From an uncultured Methylococcaceae bacterium (GTDB taxonomy: Bacteria > Pseudomonadota > Gammaproteobacteria > Methylococcales > Methylomonadaceae), in contig CAIMDR010000589.1 of NCBI GenBank assembly GCA_903839795.1, forward strand, positions 1-6,537: DNA of 6,537 nucleotides, in the 5' to 3' direction. The translations under genes were made by a program, and so were the position numbers. Shown one piece after another: positions 5,535-6,537 of the stretch. Every line of letters begins with the position of its first letter. The stretch's first letter is position 1. The notes under the pieces were generated by a model. The model was not told the origin of the DNA, did no database searches, and saw only the letters and a list, made by a program, of their open reading frames with translations.

Positions 5535-5578
5535 ACGACTCAAAATCATCACATTAACGCATGTATACGGGTAAGTTA

Positions 5579-6490
5579 ATGAAAAAACTGCTATTCCAAT
5601 TCGACACAGACACGCACCCCTCCGTTTTCGACACGGTTGTAGGCTATGATGGCGGTGCCGATCATGTTATCGGGCATGGCGGATTGATGCCGGAAAACGT
5701 CACGGCACTGGTAGAAGGTGCTATTTTTACCCGCGCCCCTAAAGATAAAAAAAATACCGCTATTTTTGTTGGCGGCAGCGATATGCTTGCCGGTCAAAAA
5801 TTATTTGCTGCCGTACAAAGCTGTTTTTTTCCGGGCTTTCAAGTGTCTGTCATGCTCGATAGTAACGGCAGCAACACAACCGCCGCCGCCGCAGTTGCCA
5901 AACTGGCATCCAGCGGCGTGCTCGCCGGCAAAAAAGCGGTGGTATTGGCAGGTACCGGCCCGGTAGGGCAGCGTGCAGCCGCCATGCTGGCTCAAGAAGG
6001 TGCCATCGTATCCTTAACGGCACGTAAAATGGAACGTGCCGTAGCAGCGTGCAACAACATGAAACTACGCTTTGGCGTTGACATAACGCCTATCGAAGCA
6101 TTTGATAATGAGGCCAGAGCCAAAACCATTGAAAATGCGGCTATTGTTTTGGCAACCGGTGCAGCCGGTGTTGAACTGCTGTCCACTGACCAGTGGCAAG
6201 ATAACAGTACGCTTGAAATGATAGCCGATGCCAATGCCACGCCCCCTTTAGGCATTGGTGGTACCGACATGATGGATAAAGGTACTCTGCGCCACGGTAA
6301 AATTATCTGGGGTGCGATTGGTTTTGGTTCTTTAAAACTTGCTTTACACCGTGCCTGTATTGCCCAATTATTTGAAGACAACAAACAGGTTCTGGATGCC
6401 GAAAACATCTTTGCCTTAGCCAAAAAAATGGCTTATAGACTTTCAGAAATTAAATTTCCAAAATCCCTCAAAAATTCACAAAAATCGTAA
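5579..6490 (+). CDS. mtdA: NADP-dependent methylene-H4F / methylene-H4MPT dehydrogenase
   Basis: Oxidises methylene-tetrahydrofolate (and methylene-tetrahydromethanopterin) to the methenyl form with NADP, or the reverse, setting the split of C1 units between oxidation and the serine cycle. The protein has 303 aa from this start. It begins KKLLFQFDTDTHPSVFD as in MtdA of Methylobacterium, with GYDGGADHV (22-30), MLDSNGSNTTAAA (92-104), the NADP loop GTGPVG (125-130), TARK (147-150) at the site that binds the 2'-phosphate, PPLGIGGTD (222-230) and LHRACIAQLFE (256-266). An ATG at 5561 adds six residues, but the shorter form matches the family N-terminus and has GGGTAAG upstream. The C-terminus runs about 15-18 residues past the usual end near KEMA and is rich in lysine and serine. 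Methylene-H4MPT-only MtdB is the alternative; the N-terminal and DSNGSN motifs favour MtdA. Confidence 0.95.
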   Translation: MKKLLFQFDTDTHPSVFDTVVGYDGGADHVIGHGGLMPENVTALVEGAIFTRAPKDKKNTAIFVGGSDMLAGQKLFAAVQSCFFPGFQVSVMLDSNGSNTTAAAAVAKLASSGVLAGKKAVVLAGTGPVGQRAAAMLAQEGAIVSLTARKMERAVAACNNMKLRFGVDITPIEAFDNEARAKTIENAAIVLATGAAGVELLSTDQWQDNSTLEMIADANATPPLGIGGTDMMDKGTLRHGKIIWGAIGFGSLKLALHRACIAQLFEDNKQVLDAENIFALAKKMAYRLSEIKFPKSLKNSQKS

Positions 6491-6525
6491 TAAAACACGT
6501 TTAAAATACACGCATTTACAATCCT

Positions 6526-6531
6526 TATAAT
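6526..6531 (+). promoter_or_regulatory. possible -10 box for a gene beyond the window
   Basis: TATAAT sits within the small palindrome CTTAT-A-ATAAG (6524-6534), 35 bp after the mtdA stop codon. The nearest -35-like hexamer, TTAAAA (6501-6506), has a 19-bp spacer. No terminator hairpin for mtdA is visible between 6491 and the window end, so a downstream gene may also be read through. Confidence 0.2.
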
Positions 6532-6537
6532 AAGCCT

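Noticed and set aside
5531..5542. TAATACGACTCA, identical to the first 12 bases of the T7 RNA polymerase promoter
   Set aside because: The rest of the promoter (the part including TATAG at the start site) is absent, and the match overlaps a normal -10 box. Taken as chance.
5561..5578. Upstream ATG adding MYTGKL to MtdA
   Set aside because: No ribosome binding site precedes it, and the family N-terminus starts at KKLLFQFDTD. The start at 5579 was used.
5992..6423. 143-aa open frame antisense to mtdA
   Set aside because: It lies wholly inside the well-supported mtdA gene, shows no recognisable motif and no ribosome binding site was noted. Treated as a shadow frame, like the other short overlapping frames.

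Overview
The window holds a chromosomal serine-cycle (C1 assimilation) gene cluster. It has five enzyme genes of that pathway plus one small membrane-anchored coiled-coil gene. The combination of MclA, serine-glyoxylate aminotransferase, hydroxypyruvate reductase, an assimilatory-type malate dehydrogenase and MtdA, with moderately AT-rich intergenic DNA and many short hairpin repeats, suggests a gammaproteobacterial (type I) methanotroph of the Methylobacter/Methylovulum/Crenothrix kind. The genus is an inference; no marker gene in the window fixes it.

Layout: 1-92 is a short palindromic MITE-like element cut by the window edge. 127-1077 (-) is malyl-CoA lyase (mclA). 1078-1330 is a divergent promoter region with a good sigma70-type promoter and a dyad for mclA. 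1331-2494 (+) is serine-glyoxylate aminotransferase (sgaA). 2495-2773 is a gap packed with two different non-coding repeats: an inverted pair of CACGAAA triplets and a GTAG-headed REP-like hairpin. 2774-3745 (+) is hydroxypyruvate reductase/D-glycerate dehydrogenase (hprA). 3765-3867 is a second, complete copy of the MITE in opposite orientation to the first, lying between convergent genes. 3870-4232 (-) is a 120-aa coiled-coil protein with one membrane segment. 4332-5309 (-) is malate dehydrogenase (mdh). 5310-5578 is a divergent promoter region. 5579-6490 (+) is the NADP-dependent methylene-H4F/H4MPT dehydrogenase (mtdA). 6491-6537 is a short tail with a possible promoter.

How the genes work together: MtdA interconverts methylene- and methenyl-tetrahydrofolate and so links formaldehyde/formate C1 units to NADPH. 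Serine made from glycine plus methylene-H4F is transaminated with glyoxylate by SgaA to hydroxypyruvate and glycine. HprA reduces hydroxypyruvate to D-glycerate. Further along the cycle Mdh reduces oxaloacetate to malate, and MclA cleaves malyl-CoA to glyoxylate and acetyl-CoA, which returns glyoxylate to SgaA. Glycerate kinase, serine hydroxymethyltransferase, PEP carboxylase and malate-CoA ligase are not in this window.

I found no clear new enzymatic system. The most interesting material is non-coding: three unrelated families of palindromic repeat in gene junctions, a dyad inside the mclA promoter, and a small coiled-coil membrane gene of unknown role sitting inside the C1 cluster.
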